NCBI RefSeq assembly: GCF_900459405.1
Contig: NZ_UHFN01000002.1
Location: 1-64,000, forward strand
DNA length: 64,000 nt
From: Streptococcus hyointestinalis
Lineage (GTDB): Bacteria > Bacillota > Bacilli > Lactobacillales > Streptococcaceae
Reading direction: 5' to 3'
The translations under genes were made by a program, and so were the position numbers. The notes under the pieces were generated by a model. It saw only the letters and a program-made list of their open reading frames with translations, did not search any database and was not told the DNA's origin. This document shows, piece after piece, positions 17,411-25,341 of this stretch (position 1 is its first letter; every line of letters starts with the position of its first letter).

Positions 17411-17554
17411 TCCAAAACAAATGAACCGTAGGAACTACGGGGATAGCTTGGTAAAATAGTGTAACCTCTGTTGGTTAGTCAGCTAATCAATAAGTCTGCA
17501 CTCTACCCAAGAAGCCCCTACCTCTTAGCGTATGCGTAGGTAGGGGTGGTTCAC
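17411..17554 (+). ncRNA. candidate TnpB guide (reRNA) region
   Basis: The non-coding right end of this element contains GAACCGTAGGAACTACGGGG and further pairs up to the terminal hairpin. TnpB guide RNAs arise from this position, with the guide taken from flanking DNA after 17554. Assigned from family knowledge. Confidence 0.5.
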
Positions 17555-17691
17555 ACTCAATACTTCCATCATTATGATGAAGACGTGCTATATCATCTAC
17601 ATTTACTAGGAGATCGTATTCTCGATTTTCAGCACCAATACAAAATATATCCACAAATTTTGACATTTTCTTCCCCTTCCCTTATCAACTA

Positions 17692-18963
17692 TTAAGCTTC
17701 GTCAATTTCATGCAATTCCCTATCTAGATAACCTAATTTAGTACGGAAAACACTGACTAACTCAGACGGAGCATTAAAGAGAATTTCCTTACCTTTATTG
17801 GCTGTACTTTCTTTTTGCTCTTTCTTTTCATTATAGTATTTGCGTCTTTCTTGAAGTTTTTTAAAGTCCTTTTTATTGATATAGAACTCATCCCCAAGGT
17901 CTAATACCTCGTTAGCAATCTGACCGAAACGATTTTTGCGATAAGCCCCAATCTTATGCCACATAGACCGACGTCTATTAGCGACCTTTTTGTAATGATT
18001 GGAGTAGTTCCATTTATGTCGCCCTTCTTTGATTGTACCATCTTCATTATAGTTGTCAGGGTTATTGATACGTCTTAGATGTTCTAGTTGCCTATCGTAT
18101 TCTGAAAGACGTTTAGACATTCCGTGATCGTTGTTGAGGTCATATTCTTTTACTAAGTCACCGTCTTTGTAAACCTTTAAATATGGTACATCAATACGAA
18201 TGTCAACTCGACCTGTTTCATGTAGACGTTTGTGTTGATACGGCGCTTCATCAAAGGTTAATACACACCAGTAATTCCAGCGTCCCCAACGGTCACGGAC
18301 ACGTTTAATCTTGTAGAACGCTAAACGGTGGCGTTCAAGTGCATAGGTAAAACGGATTTCGTCATCTGCCACAAATTCAAATGGGAAGAAAACCTTGTTA
18401 GGACGTTTACCAACTAACACCCCTTTTTCGCTGATGTTGTTATTCACCTTACGATATAGCATAGTTGAGAAGTTGTCATAAGCGGTAAAAGGTACAAAGT
18501 TTTTGGATTTTCCTTGCTTACGGCGTTTGAGATAGGCTTGTTTCACGGTGACAGCAATATCTTCAAACGTCGACCACTCAATCAAACCTTGCTTAGTATA
18601 GTTTTCGTACATGTAACTGGCTTGCCCAAGTTCTTTGTATTTAACAAACTTGGAGTTAGCAAGATTAAAACTGTTATTTAGCTCAATCCATTCCGTTTTA
18701 AGCTCTTTTTCCATCTCGCTAATTAGAGATTTGAGGGCTTTCTTTTCAGCTTTATCTTTTGTTTCATTATACTTTTCTTTCAGTTTAGCATAATGGCCTT
18801 GCTTTTCTCCTAGAGCTTTATACTCATCAGAGGACTGTCTCCTGTGTTCTTGGCGATTGTAATATTGCACAACTTTGTTCTTTAGGCGAAGTGCGATTTT
18901 AAAACGCTTCTCCAGATATTCCTCGTAACCCTTGGCGTCAAGCCTTAATTTTATAGCGTACAT
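17692..18963 (-). CDS. TnpB-like protein without full RuvC site and zinc ribbon, 423 aa
   Basis: The central part matches the TnpB subfamily marked by RRxxNPDNYNEDGTIKEGRHKW (about residues 297-318). RuvC-I is represented by RIDVPYLKVY with Asp258. At RuvC-II the family has (K)TEKLSYRAFQ; here it is YINKKDFKKLQE, so the catalytic Glu is replaced. The protein stops at LGYLDRELHEIDEA, just where other members continue into the zinc ribbon and RuvC-III Asp. It should bind RNA and DNA but not cut. This resembles TnpB-like nuclease-dead repressors. It lies in an operon with 19179-19505 and a 51-aa ORF under a class I promoter, not in an IS. A TTAGGAGACTC site sets the start. Confidence 0.75.
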   Translation of the reverse strand: MYAIKLRLDAKGYEEYLEKRFKIALRLKNKVVQYYNRQEHRRQSSDEYKALGEKQGHYAKLKEKYNETKDKAEKKALKSLISEMEKELKTEWIELNNSFNLANSKFVKYKELGQASYMYENYTKQGLIEWSTFEDIAVTVKQAYLKRRKQGKSKNFVPFTAYDNFSTMLYRKVNNNISEKGVLVGKRPNKVFFPFEFVADDEIRFTYALERHRLAFYKIKRVRDRWGRWNYWCVLTFDEAPYQHKRLHETGRVDIRIDVPYLKVYKDGDLVKEYDLNNDHGMSKRLSEYDRQLEHLRRINNPDNYNEDGTIKEGRHKWNYSNHYKKVANRRRSMWHKIGAYRKNRFGQIANEVLDLGDEFYINKKDFKKLQERRKYYNEKKEQKESTANKGKEILFNAPSELVSVFRTKLGYLDRELHEIDEA

Positions 18964-18974
18964 TTTTGAGTCTC

Positions 18975-19130
18975 CTAATTTCTATCGTTTTTTCCTACCT
19001 CTTCAAGCGGAATGATATCTAAAGCAACTTTAACTTTTAGAGTCGCTTTACTGAACTTCATATCCCACTCCATTTCCTCAATTCCTTGTTCCGAAAGCCA
19101 CATAGGTAGGTTTGCTAGTGACATTTCCAT
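18975..19130 (-). CDS. 51-aa protein upstream of the TnpB-like gene
   Basis: MEMSLANLPMWLSEQGIEEM then charged residues to EEVGKNDRN. The gene ends 12 bases before the TnpB-like start, and that gene's ribosome site overlaps its stop. It may be a small partner of the TnpB-like protein. No family recognised, and its own ribosome site is weak. Confidence 0.5.
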   Translation of the reverse strand: MEMSLANLPMWLSEQGIEEMEWDMKFSKATLKVKVALDIIPLEEVGKNDRN

Positions 19131-19178
19131 TATTTCTTTTTGTTCAACATTTACTCACCGTACTTTCGTTTTTGTACA

Positions 19179-19505
19179 TTATTCATCGAGTCCAACTAGC
19201 TTGACTGGGTGAAATACATCCGCTGCTGAATTATCGAACAGCTCATCAAGTACAGATTGCATTTTTGCAATCTGTTCATCCCCAATGTTTTCCTGTAGAA
19301 TGATATCCATATCATCGTAGCCTTGTTCTACCATATCATCGATGATGTCATTGATGACCTTTAACGCTTCTACCTTTACTCGCCTGCGTTCGGCTATATA
19401 CCAGCCTGCTTTCTCATTGGCAGGAAGTGTATCCCACTCTTCGTTATCGATAACAGTGTTTCCTTTAATCAAATAACTTCCACTTGGTACTTCTTCAAAC
19501 TTCAT
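19179..19505 (-). CDS. hypothetical acidic protein, 108 aa
   Basis: Unrecognised. MKFEEVPSGSYLIKGNTVID is followed by helices rich in Glu and Asp. It is the first gene behind the class I promoter at 19.59-19.63 kb, upstream of the TnpB-like gene. Confidence 0.6.
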   Translation of the reverse strand: MKFEEVPSGSYLIKGNTVIDNEEWDTLPANEKAGWYIAERRRVKVEALKVINDIIDDMVEQGYDDMDIILQENIGDEQIAKMQSVLDELFDNSAADVFHPVKLVGLDE

Positions 19506-19587
19506 GATAGTCCTCCATTTCTGAGATTATCTAGCTTCGCTTTCTGTATAGTCTGTACTATCTGCGTGGTCTGTATTATTTGGTAAT

Positions 19588-19628
19588 ATTGTATCATGGT
19601 TCTTGTGTACCTCCAAACCATCTGGCAG
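19588..19628 (-). promoter_or_regulatory. class I promoter with CTGCCAG box
   Basis: Minus strand: CTGCCAG (19628-19622), TTGGAG, 17 bp, TACAAT. It follows the remnant CRISPR leader B in the same direction and should drive the operon with the TnpB-like gene. Downstream lie repeated ACAGAC.ATACAG motifs, shared with the 8.33 kb copy. Confidence 0.7.
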
Positions 19629-19709
19629 ATGTTAGCTAAATTTTTTTTCATTATTCAATCATTTCAATTTCTTTTCATTCATTTGATGGTGTGCTTTTTT
19701 CTGCGTTAA

Positions 19710-19850
19710 AAAAAGCTGTACAGTTTCAGTTCCAGTACACTATACTGTACATGGTCAAACACCCTCGCTGTCTTTCCGCAGATTTCAGCAGAGCCGCTTG
19801 ATGTTCTCGCTAAACGACTGGCTCTGAATTGCCCTAAAAATAGTATAACA
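19710..19850 (-). CRISPR. CRISPR locus B remnant (leader plus repeat end)
   Basis: The leader is recognisable (GGGC..GCC hairpin, TCGT..GCGA hairpin, long hairpin closed by TCAAGC and GTTTGA) and is followed directly by a repeat end, ACTGAAAC, at about 19712-19719. No spacer remains. The paired changes T-to-C and A-to-G in the long stem relative to locus D keep base pairing. The promoter is weakened (-35 lost). Confidence 0.65.
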
Positions 19851-19960
19851 CCCTCTAATTCATAAGGGAATACTTCTATTACCTATGGTAGGTACAGGTC
19901 TTTTTCAAGTCATAGAAAAACATCAAAAAAGCAAGGCTAATACCTTGCTTAATACTCTCT

Positions 19961-20557
19961 TTAACCAAAAGTTGCACCTACTTTACCGCCGTAATAACGG
20001 ACAAAACCTAGCTGCAATGCTTGGATATTAAAGTTGCCTGTCCAGTAGCTATTATTTTCTCCTTCTTTAGTAAGGACACATATAAATTGAAGAACATCGC
20101 TGTTCTTTGATTTGAAGATTTCTACTTGATTTGTATCAACCGTGTAACCACTCATTTTAATGAACATTCCAAAAGTTTGTGCTACTGCAGATGGTGTGAA
20201 CATCATCTTATTATCAAAGTTACCAGTCACTTCAGAAACATTTTCAGTGTTTTTCATCGCTTCTTGTGCAGTATTGATAGCACTAATAATGTCGGTCTTA
20301 TAGTCATCCGTCTTTTCGTTGCTCTTTTCAAGTGACGCTAAAGCTTGACGATAGTTTTTTTCGTTAGTAGTAAGGTCTGAACTTTCCTTTGTAGAACTAC
20401 TATCAGTTGTTGAGCTGCTTGAAGAGCTACTCTTAGTAGTGATGGAGGGTTGTTGTTCTCTAGGTTTCAATATCTGATAGGCTACTACTCCTCCAATAAT
20501 CAAAACTAATGTTATAAGTGTTCCAACTAACAAGCGTTTCCTCTTTCTATTCATCAT
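19961..20557 (-). CDS. membrane-anchored extracellular protein, about 198 aa
   Basis: The ATG at 20557 has a GAGGGAAAAG ribosome site. A basic N-tail (NRKRKRLL) leads into one membrane helix (LVGTLITLVLIIGGVVAYQI), then a Ser/Thr-rich linker, then a secreted domain of about 120 residues. The start overlaps the end of the upstream gene. The secreted domain is unrecognised. Confidence 0.6.
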   Translation of the reverse strand: MMNRKRKRLLVGTLITLVLIIGGVVAYQILKPREQQPSITTKSSSSSSSTTDSSSTKESSDLTTNEKNYRQALASLEKSNEKTDDYKTDIISAINTAQEAMKNTENVSEVTGNFDNKMMFTPSAVAQTFGMFIKMSGYTVDTNQVEIFKSKNSDVLQFICVLTKEGENNSYWTGNFNIQALQLGFVRYYGGKVGATFG

Positions 20558-20927
20558 CTTTTCCCTCACTATTCAATGCAAATGCCTTTTGAGTAACTAC
20601 AAGACCAGTAGCCATAGTAGTCGATGCAAGTTCTCGCAGAAGTTCCTCGTTTTGTAGAATGTAGTTATCTTCTTTGTTCAATTCATCTTCCAACATTTTC
20701 CCTAAGGTTTGTGCAGCTAAAACGTTTAATAATGCTCTTAACTTGGCTGACCCCTCTCCACCTTCTGGTGAGAAGACCTTTGGAATAGTGTCATTCTCTC
20801 CAATCGGAATAATCATTAAGGCTTCAATTTTTCCATTTGCTGCTTGAATAGCAAGATTTTTTAGCTCCTCAACTATTTTTGCGTTAAACGATTTCTTACC
20901 ATGAATTTTGCTTCCTTCTATCATCAT
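20547..20927 (-). CDS. hypothetical protein, 126 aa
   Basis: The ATG at 20927 is preferred (AGAGGAGACAACTA upstream). Mostly helical, with the middle PIGENDTIPKVFSPEGGEG likely exposed. It overlaps the next gene by 11 bases and so is coupled to it. Unrecognised. Confidence 0.55.
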   Translation of the reverse strand: MMIEGSKIHGKKSFNAKIVEELKNLAIQAANGKIEALMIIPIGENDTIPKVFSPEGGEGSAKLRALLNVLAAQTLGKMLEDELNKEDNYILQNEELLRELASTTMATGLVVTQKAFALNSEGKDDE

Positions 20928-21039
20928 GTTAGTTGTCTCCTCTTTCCATTTCAATTTTGGCTACTGTTGATTGCAATAACCTTAGATTGCTTAGTTTCAT
21001 CCCCTCAAGAGAATTTATATCTTGTCTTATCTTGTTGAC

Positions 21040-22495
21040 GGTTTGGCGTCAACTACCACACCCTTCGTTAACACTTAGAGGACGTGGCTTGCTGTGTTCT
21101 AAAATCTAGTACCAACGTTTTTCAACTCCTAGATTCCAAACTCTATAAAGTTTGTGCGAACCAACTTTCTAAACAATAGCTAAGTCTATTGTTCCCGCAG
21201 GTTGACAACTACGGTTAGTAACTATGTTTACACAGTTACCATTTTTCATTTTCTATGATTTCAAACTGTGGTTTCTCAACACCACTCACGAACCATTTTC
21301 CTAGCTCATAGATATTCATTGCTGCGACCCGGTCATCATTGGATGTATAGCCACAGTTGTGGCAATGGTAACTATGATTGTTTCTATCACGGTTCTCCTT
21401 ACGGATAATACCACATTTTGAACAACGTTGACTGGTATATTGTGCAGATACAGTAATGACTTGAGATTCATTCTGTATCGCCTTATAAGCCAATTTTTGT
21501 TCCAAATCGTAAAAAGACCAGGAATGATGCTCGTAACGGTTTTCTTTCTTTCGTTTAGAAACCGTATCAAAGGTCACGTCGGCCAAATCTTCCAATACGA
21601 AAAGTGTATGTTTACCATACTGCTGAACGAGTGTCTTAGACAAACAATGATTAACATCATTCATCCAACGGGATTCTCGTTCTGCCAATTTTCGTAATCG
21701 TCGTTTTGCGGATTGGGTGCCTTTGGCTTGCAAACTAGCTCGTAATTGTTTGTAATGATTTCGTTTTTGTTTGATAAACGCACCGTTTACAAACTGGGTA
21801 CGACCTTTGTTATCATAAGTAGTTACGATTTGTCGTAAACCACGGTCAATACCAACAACGTTACGCACTGTTTCTAATTGGAATTCAGGAATTTCGGTTG
21901 TAACACTGATATGCATATAGTAGTGCTTACCAGATTTGACAATCTTTGCTGTACCGAATTGCCATTCGGATTGCAAATAGTGTTCCAAACCGTTGAAAAT
22001 CAACCGTCCTGCAACACGTCCATAAATCGTGTTAAGCGTAACGGAATGGTCGTCTTTAATGGTATAATCACGATTACGTACTAAATCCAGTTGTGGTCGA
22101 TTGAAAATGATTGGTTTCCAAAGAAACGTTAAGTCCTTTCGGATGTAGTTCCGAACTGATTTTCCGTGGTTGTCTTTTTTGTAGCCGTCCCAAACCGATT
22201 GTTTACGTAACTGGGTTTGCACGGTTTTATAACGAGCTACGGTAGTACGAATCGTTGATATAGACATTTGTGATTTCAATTGATGTCTTGAACGGATATC
22301 TTGATAGATTTCCTTTTGTATTGTCAGTTGATTCAATGGAAAATCGTTGTTGAAAATATACTCCGAAACTGTGTTACAACCGTTACGAAACGCCACCATT
22401 GTATCCATGAGTTTGGAATAATCATTATGATTATCCAAAACAATACGAGCTTTTAATGTTCGTGTTACTTCCATACGAAAACTCCTTTCTATCAA
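21040..22495 (-). mobile_element. tnpB unit with IS605-type right end only
   Basis: The right end (21040-21235, minus strand sense) carries GGTAGTTGACGCC, like the right end of the element at 33-34.6 kb (GGTAGTTGAC). No matching left end is found upstream of the gene; instead a class I promoter lies 75 bp before the start. The unit may therefore be immobile or domesticated. Confidence 0.55.
21236..22474 (-). CDS. tnpB: TnpB RNA-guided nuclease, 412 aa
   Basis: The ATG at 22474 follows GAAAGGAG and gives the same N-terminus as the copy at 33.2 kb (MEVTRTLKARIVLDNHN). RuvC-I Asp is in NVVGIDRGLRQIV, RuvC-II Glu in LFVLEDLADVTF, zinc ribbon CSKCG...CHNCG, and RuvC-III Asp in TSNDDRVAAMNIY. It looks catalytically complete. 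It is close to the 33.2 kb protein over its whole length. Confidence 0.9.
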   Translation of the reverse strand: MEVTRTLKARIVLDNHNDYSKLMDTMVAFRNGCNTVSEYIFNNDFPLNQLTIQKEIYQDIRSRHQLKSQMSISTIRTTVARYKTVQTQLRKQSVWDGYKKDNHGKSVRNYIRKDLTFLWKPIIFNRPQLDLVRNRDYTIKDDHSVTLNTIYGRVAGRLIFNGLEHYLQSEWQFGTAKIVKSGKHYYMHISVTTEIPEFQLETVRNVVGIDRGLRQIVTTYDNKGRTQFVNGAFIKQKRNHYKQLRASLQAKGTQSAKRRLRKLAERESRWMNDVNHCLSKTLVQQYGKHTLFVLEDLADVTFDTVSKRKKENRYEHHSWSFYDLEQKLAYKAIQNESQVITVSAQYTSQRCSKCGIIRKENRDRNNHSYHCHNCGYTSNDDRVAAMNIYELGKWFVSGVEKPQFEIIENEKW

Positions 22496-22549
22496 TATTT
22501 CACAAGTTCACCATACCATAAACTTCCTCACTTCTTTTTTCTTAACTCC

Positions 22550-22590
22550 ATTATATCATTGCCCTTTGTTATCTCCAAGCCGACTGGCAG
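22550..22590 (-). promoter_or_regulatory. class I promoter with CTGCCAG box, before tnpB
   Basis: Minus strand: CTGCCAG, TTGGAG, 17 bp, TATAAT (22555-22550). It places tnpB at 21236-22474 in the same regulon as element genes. Confidence 0.7.
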
Positions 22591-22627
22591 TACCATAGGT
22601 ATTGAATTGAAAATATTAAGAAAAACA

Positions 22628-22700
22628 AAAAGCCACAGTTTGAATCAACTGTGACTCTTCGGTTAAAGCATATAATGCTCCAATTAAGCATTGATACCTT
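22628..22700 (-). ncRNA. candidate small RNA unit between locus C and tnpB
   Basis: Minus strand: a TATAAT box near 22698-22703 is followed by about 70 nt ending in AGTCACAGTT...AACTGTGGCTTTTTG, a good terminator. There is no coding frame. It may be a small RNA, or a remnant of a duplicated promoter-terminator unit. Confidence 0.35.
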
Positions 22701-22817
22701 TATTATAGCTCATTTTCTATTGCTCGTATAGTCAATGGTCGGAGTAAAAAAGCAACATAGAGTTGCCACATTTTTTTAACTTCTCTTGCCCTCTTAAATT
22801 GATAGGCTCATGAAGGG

Positions 22818-22985
22818 GTTTCAGTACCATGTATTAAGGCTGGTGCTCAAAAGGATGACTTATTCATTTTGATAGCTAATTAAGCACCACCGCACACGGT
22901 CAAGCACCCTAGCTTTCTTTCCGCAGATTCGAGTAGAGCAACTTGAGGTTTTCGCTAGGCGATGGTCTCTGAATTGACCTTGTTT
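22818..22985 (-). CRISPR. CRISPR locus C remnant (leader, one decayed repeat)
   Basis: The leader (about 22865-22985) keeps promoter TTGCTA, 17 bp, TATACT and hairpins 1-3. One decayed repeat remains at 22818-22853 (ends CATGGTACTGAAAC). A GGCAAC..GTTGCTTTTTT terminator follows at about 22755-22778. The anti-repeat part of the leader is damaged. Confidence 0.65.
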
Positions 22986-23067
22986 ATAGTATAGCAGAAC
23001 TAACACCATTTAGCAATTCACAATGTTAATGAGTTGCCTTTTGGCTCAAAAATGGTATAATGAAAAT

Positions 23068-23178
23068 AGAAAAGGAGTTGAGTTCCAGCTCAACTCCGTG
23101 TAGAACCGTTCACGACGGTAGCTAAGTATAAGTTATGCTAATAACCGCTGTTCGGCTAAAGTAGGCGGTTATTTTTGT
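23068..23178 (+). ncRNA. orphan type I antitoxin RNA (locus C)
   Basis: Promoter TTGCCT, 16 bp, TATAAT (23056-23061), divergent from the locus C leader. The RNA has the same 5' hairpin sequence as the 31.7 kb copy (GAGTTGAGTTCCAGC and its complement), the GAACCGTTCACGACGGT element and an AACCGC..GCGGTT terminator. No toxin frame follows on the opposite strand. Confidence 0.6.
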
Positions 23179-23299
23179 TTAGTAAAAAGAGAAAACGCTG
23201 TTATAAATAAGTATTAACAGTAAGTATTGATCGTCTTTGTTGAATGTTTTTAGACTTTCTGTGATAATGTAGTTAAATATACTACAAGAGGTGTTTATT

Positions 23300-23524
23300 A
23301 TGACTACTCCAATTTCTGTCAGATTTGATAATGAGTTAAATAACATGCTTTCTGTAGCAGTACGTGAAAATCACACAACAAAGACCGATTTTATTCGTCA
23401 AGCTGTCGTTGAAAAACTTGAGGATATGTATGATATTGAGATGGCAGATCTTGCGTATCAAAAATGGGTTGATGGTGGAAAGAAAACCTTTAGCCACGAA
23501 GAGGCAATGAGACGCTATGGCTAA
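23300..23524 (+). CDS. RelB/DinJ-type antitoxin, 74 aa
   Basis: Start ATG at 23300 after AGAGGTG. The N-terminal ribbon-helix-helix (TPISVRFDNELNNMLSVAVRENHTTKTDFIRQAVVEKLED) binds DNA; the C-terminal helix (YQKWVDGGKKTFSHEEAMRRYG) binds toxin. The partner toxin gene overlaps its stop but is truncated. Confidence 0.75.
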   Translation: MTTPISVRFDNELNNMLSVAVRENHTTKTDFIRQAVVEKLEDMYDIEMADLAYQKWVDGGKKTFSHEEAMRRYG

Positions 23525-23606
23525 ATATGGTGTAAAATATGCGGAAACTTTCTTTGATGATTTAGAAAAATTGGATAAAGGTACAAGGAAGCTAATAATG
23601 AAATGA
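23517..23606 (+). pseudogene. truncated RelE-type toxin, 29 aa left
   Basis: MAKYGVKYAETFFDDLEKLD then KGTRKLIMK and stop. This is the N-terminus of a RelE/ParE toxin starting inside the antitoxin stop codon, cut off where an IS200 remnant begins. The antitoxin is therefore an orphan. Confidence 0.7.
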
Positions 23607-23641
23607 ATACACCTTACGGAAACAAAGGTAACTCTCGATAA

Positions 23642-23672
23642 AAAAACCAAGGCGACTGCCTTGGTTTTTATT
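23642..23672. terminator. bidirectional intrinsic terminator
   Basis: AAAACCAAGGC..GCCTTGGTTTTT. It lies at the edge of the IS200 remnant. Confidence 0.7.
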
Positions 23673-23674
23673 AT

Positions 23675-23783
23675 TTATTTGACCATACAAGAGCTTGTAC
23701 CTATATTTTACACACCAGACAATATGATACTGAATGGAATAGACATAGCCTCTACCACGATGAACTTCTGACATAGATAACAC
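23675..23783 (-). pseudogene. IS200 TnpA fragment
   Basis: The frame contains RGRGYVYSIQYHIVWCVKYRYKLL, the N-terminus of the Y1 HUH transposase, and then loses homology. Only about 35 of 150 residues remain. Bases 23790-23938 hold palindromes (CTAACAAAAGTTAGG; AGCCGA...CGGCT) that look like IS200 end structure and no gene. Confidence 0.7.
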
Positions 23784-23938
23784 CTCGTCATCATTGTAAC
23801 ATATGTACTAACATTATTCCAATGATAACAAGGTATATCTAATTTATTTTTTCTTTATCTGTCAGTTGTTTACCTAACAAAAGTTAGGCAACAACTGAAG
23901 CCGATTCATCTCATGACTGAAGTCAAGAGTGTTCTCGG

Positions 23939-24988
23939 CTAGTTTATAAAATTCTCATATTCCAAAATATAATGATCTAATCTTGGTAAAATAATTGAAA
24001 GGACGCCATACTCAGAAGTATCAATTAACCCTTTACGTTTTAATCGATCCCTATAAATTGACATTAGACTTGAGCTAAAACCTAGTTCCTCCCTTAGATC
24101 TTTATTTTTTATCTTACGTTTTCTAGATATAGCTAACATCACTATTTTATCTTTTTCCGATAACTCAGACCAAATTTTTTGGTAAACATATGACTGAAGA
24201 TATTCATCATATGCTATAAGTAGCTGTTCTTGGTTCGTCAAATAATTAGGCTGTTTCCAGCAAAGGTATCCTAGGACTTGAAAAGCAAATGAGTACCCAG
24301 AAGTCATTTCGGCCAATTCATTTGCTTTGTCACTTGAAATCTGAAATATTTCTTGATACCGTTGCTTAATCGAAACCTTATTTAACGGTGCAAGGTCAAT
24401 ACGTGGCGAGCGATACAAAAAGGTTAGGGTATCATCGTTTTGTAACTCATAGATATTCTCATATAGACCAGTCATTAACAAGAAAATGGGATATTCTTGC
24501 CTAATCAATAATTGAAAGCTACTTGTAAACGTCCTTATCGTGTCATTCTTGGTAACTTCATCTATTGTTACAAGTACCTTCTTTCCTATAGCATGTACTT
24601 GGGCGAGCATCTTTTCTAAGGCTACTTCAATATCATTAACAGGTGGTACATTCTCAAAGCTACCTCCTATTCCAAATAAAGACAAGTTGAATTTAGCTTT
24701 AATAAATAAACTATTTAGTTCAGGAATGTCATATAGCTTTGCTACTAAGCTTTCTAATAAAGGTCGATTTGGATTTAAATTTATGACAATCCATTTGTCT
24801 TCTTCTAATGTACTGGCAACAGCAGTCATGGTGACCGTCTTTCCCGCTCCTCGTACACCTGTGATCAAATAGGATTGTGTAGCAGGAGATTCTGAATCAA
24901 AATCTTCAATTATTTGTTGAATATCTGTAGCACGTGAAATGAAAGTGTGGGGTTTTTTCCCAAAGCCTAGTGTAAATGGATTTTTCAT
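23939..24988 (-). CDS. AAA ATPase with winged-helix C-terminus, 349 aa
   Basis: The start at 24988 (MKNPFTLGFGKKPHTFISR) is preferred, matching the remnant homologue at 46.7 kb. Walker A is GVRGAGKT, Walker B KKVLVTIDEVTKN. The C-terminal 80 residues (SEKDKIVMLAISRKRKIKNKDLREELGFSSSLMSIYRDRLKRKG) form a winged-helix DNA-binding domain. The family is widespread on lactobacillales chromosomes and elements; its function is unclear. It is a single gene with its own promoter region upstream. Confidence 0.75.
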   Translation of the reverse strand: MKNPFTLGFGKKPHTFISRATDIQQIIEDFDSESPATQSYLITGVRGAGKTVTMTAVASTLEEDKWIVINLNPNRPLLESLVAKLYDIPELNSLFIKAKFNLSLFGIGGSFENVPPVNDIEVALEKMLAQVHAIGKKVLVTIDEVTKNDTIRTFTSSFQLLIRQEYPIFLLMTGLYENIYELQNDDTLTFLYRSPRIDLAPLNKVSIKQRYQEIFQISSDKANELAEMTSGYSFAFQVLGYLCWKQPNYLTNQEQLLIAYDEYLQSYVYQKIWSELSEKDKIVMLAISRKRKIKNKDLREELGFSSSLMSIYRDRLKRKGLIDTSEYGVLSIILPRLDHYILEYENFIN

Positions 24989-25202
24989 ATATAGCACCTC
25001 GTCTTATGTAACCTTATATAACTATGATATTATTATATAACTTTATATAATTCTTTTCAAGAGTATAAGTCACTTACATGTATTACCCAAGAATTTTCTC
25101 CCTCTTAACGATATCAGCAGTCTGTTCTATTGCTTCTTTTCCATTGCTTCACTAATTCAAAAGAAGGCAACTTTAGAACGAAAAATCTCATCGCTTTGAA
25201 CA

Positions 25203-25236
25203 CAAAAAGAGAGAGAACAAAAATCGTTCTCTCTCG
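25203..25236 (-). terminator. terminator of the 25.3-31.1 kb transfer operon; gap 25000-25341
   Basis: Minus strand: GAGAGAAC...GTTCTCTC and a T run. The rest of 25000-25341 holds no gene that I can support. Confidence 0.7.
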
Positions 25237-25341
25237 CACTTAGCTTTTCATCAACCCACTACAGTTGACAAACAGAATAAACTTTTTACAATGTGACTCC
25301 TTACAGGGCTTGACATATGGTAGAAAAAGAGCTGCTTTATG

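Larger units (their letters stand above)
16107..17554 (+). mobile_element. IS200/IS605-group element with tnpB only
   Basis: The left end begins CCCCTACCTCTTAGG and the right end holds CCCCTACCT...AGGTAGGGGTGGTTCAC, a subterminal hairpin. It carries no tnpA, so it needs a transposase in trans. It interrupts a 70-aa gene. Two solo copies of the right-end hairpin occur at 42674 and 46585. Confidence 0.75.
16004..17666 (-). pseudogene. paralogue of 15758-15970 split by the tnpB element
   Basis: The 5' part (17666 down to about 17555) reads MSKFVDIFCIGAENREYDLL then VNVDDIARLHHNDGSIE. The 3' part (about 16108 down to 16004) reads YVLLVKTPFPDGTKRAIMDE and continues to LAAWLREL and stop. Joined, they match the 70-aa neighbour along its whole length. 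The insertion is therefore recent enough to leave both halves readable. Confidence 0.8.
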
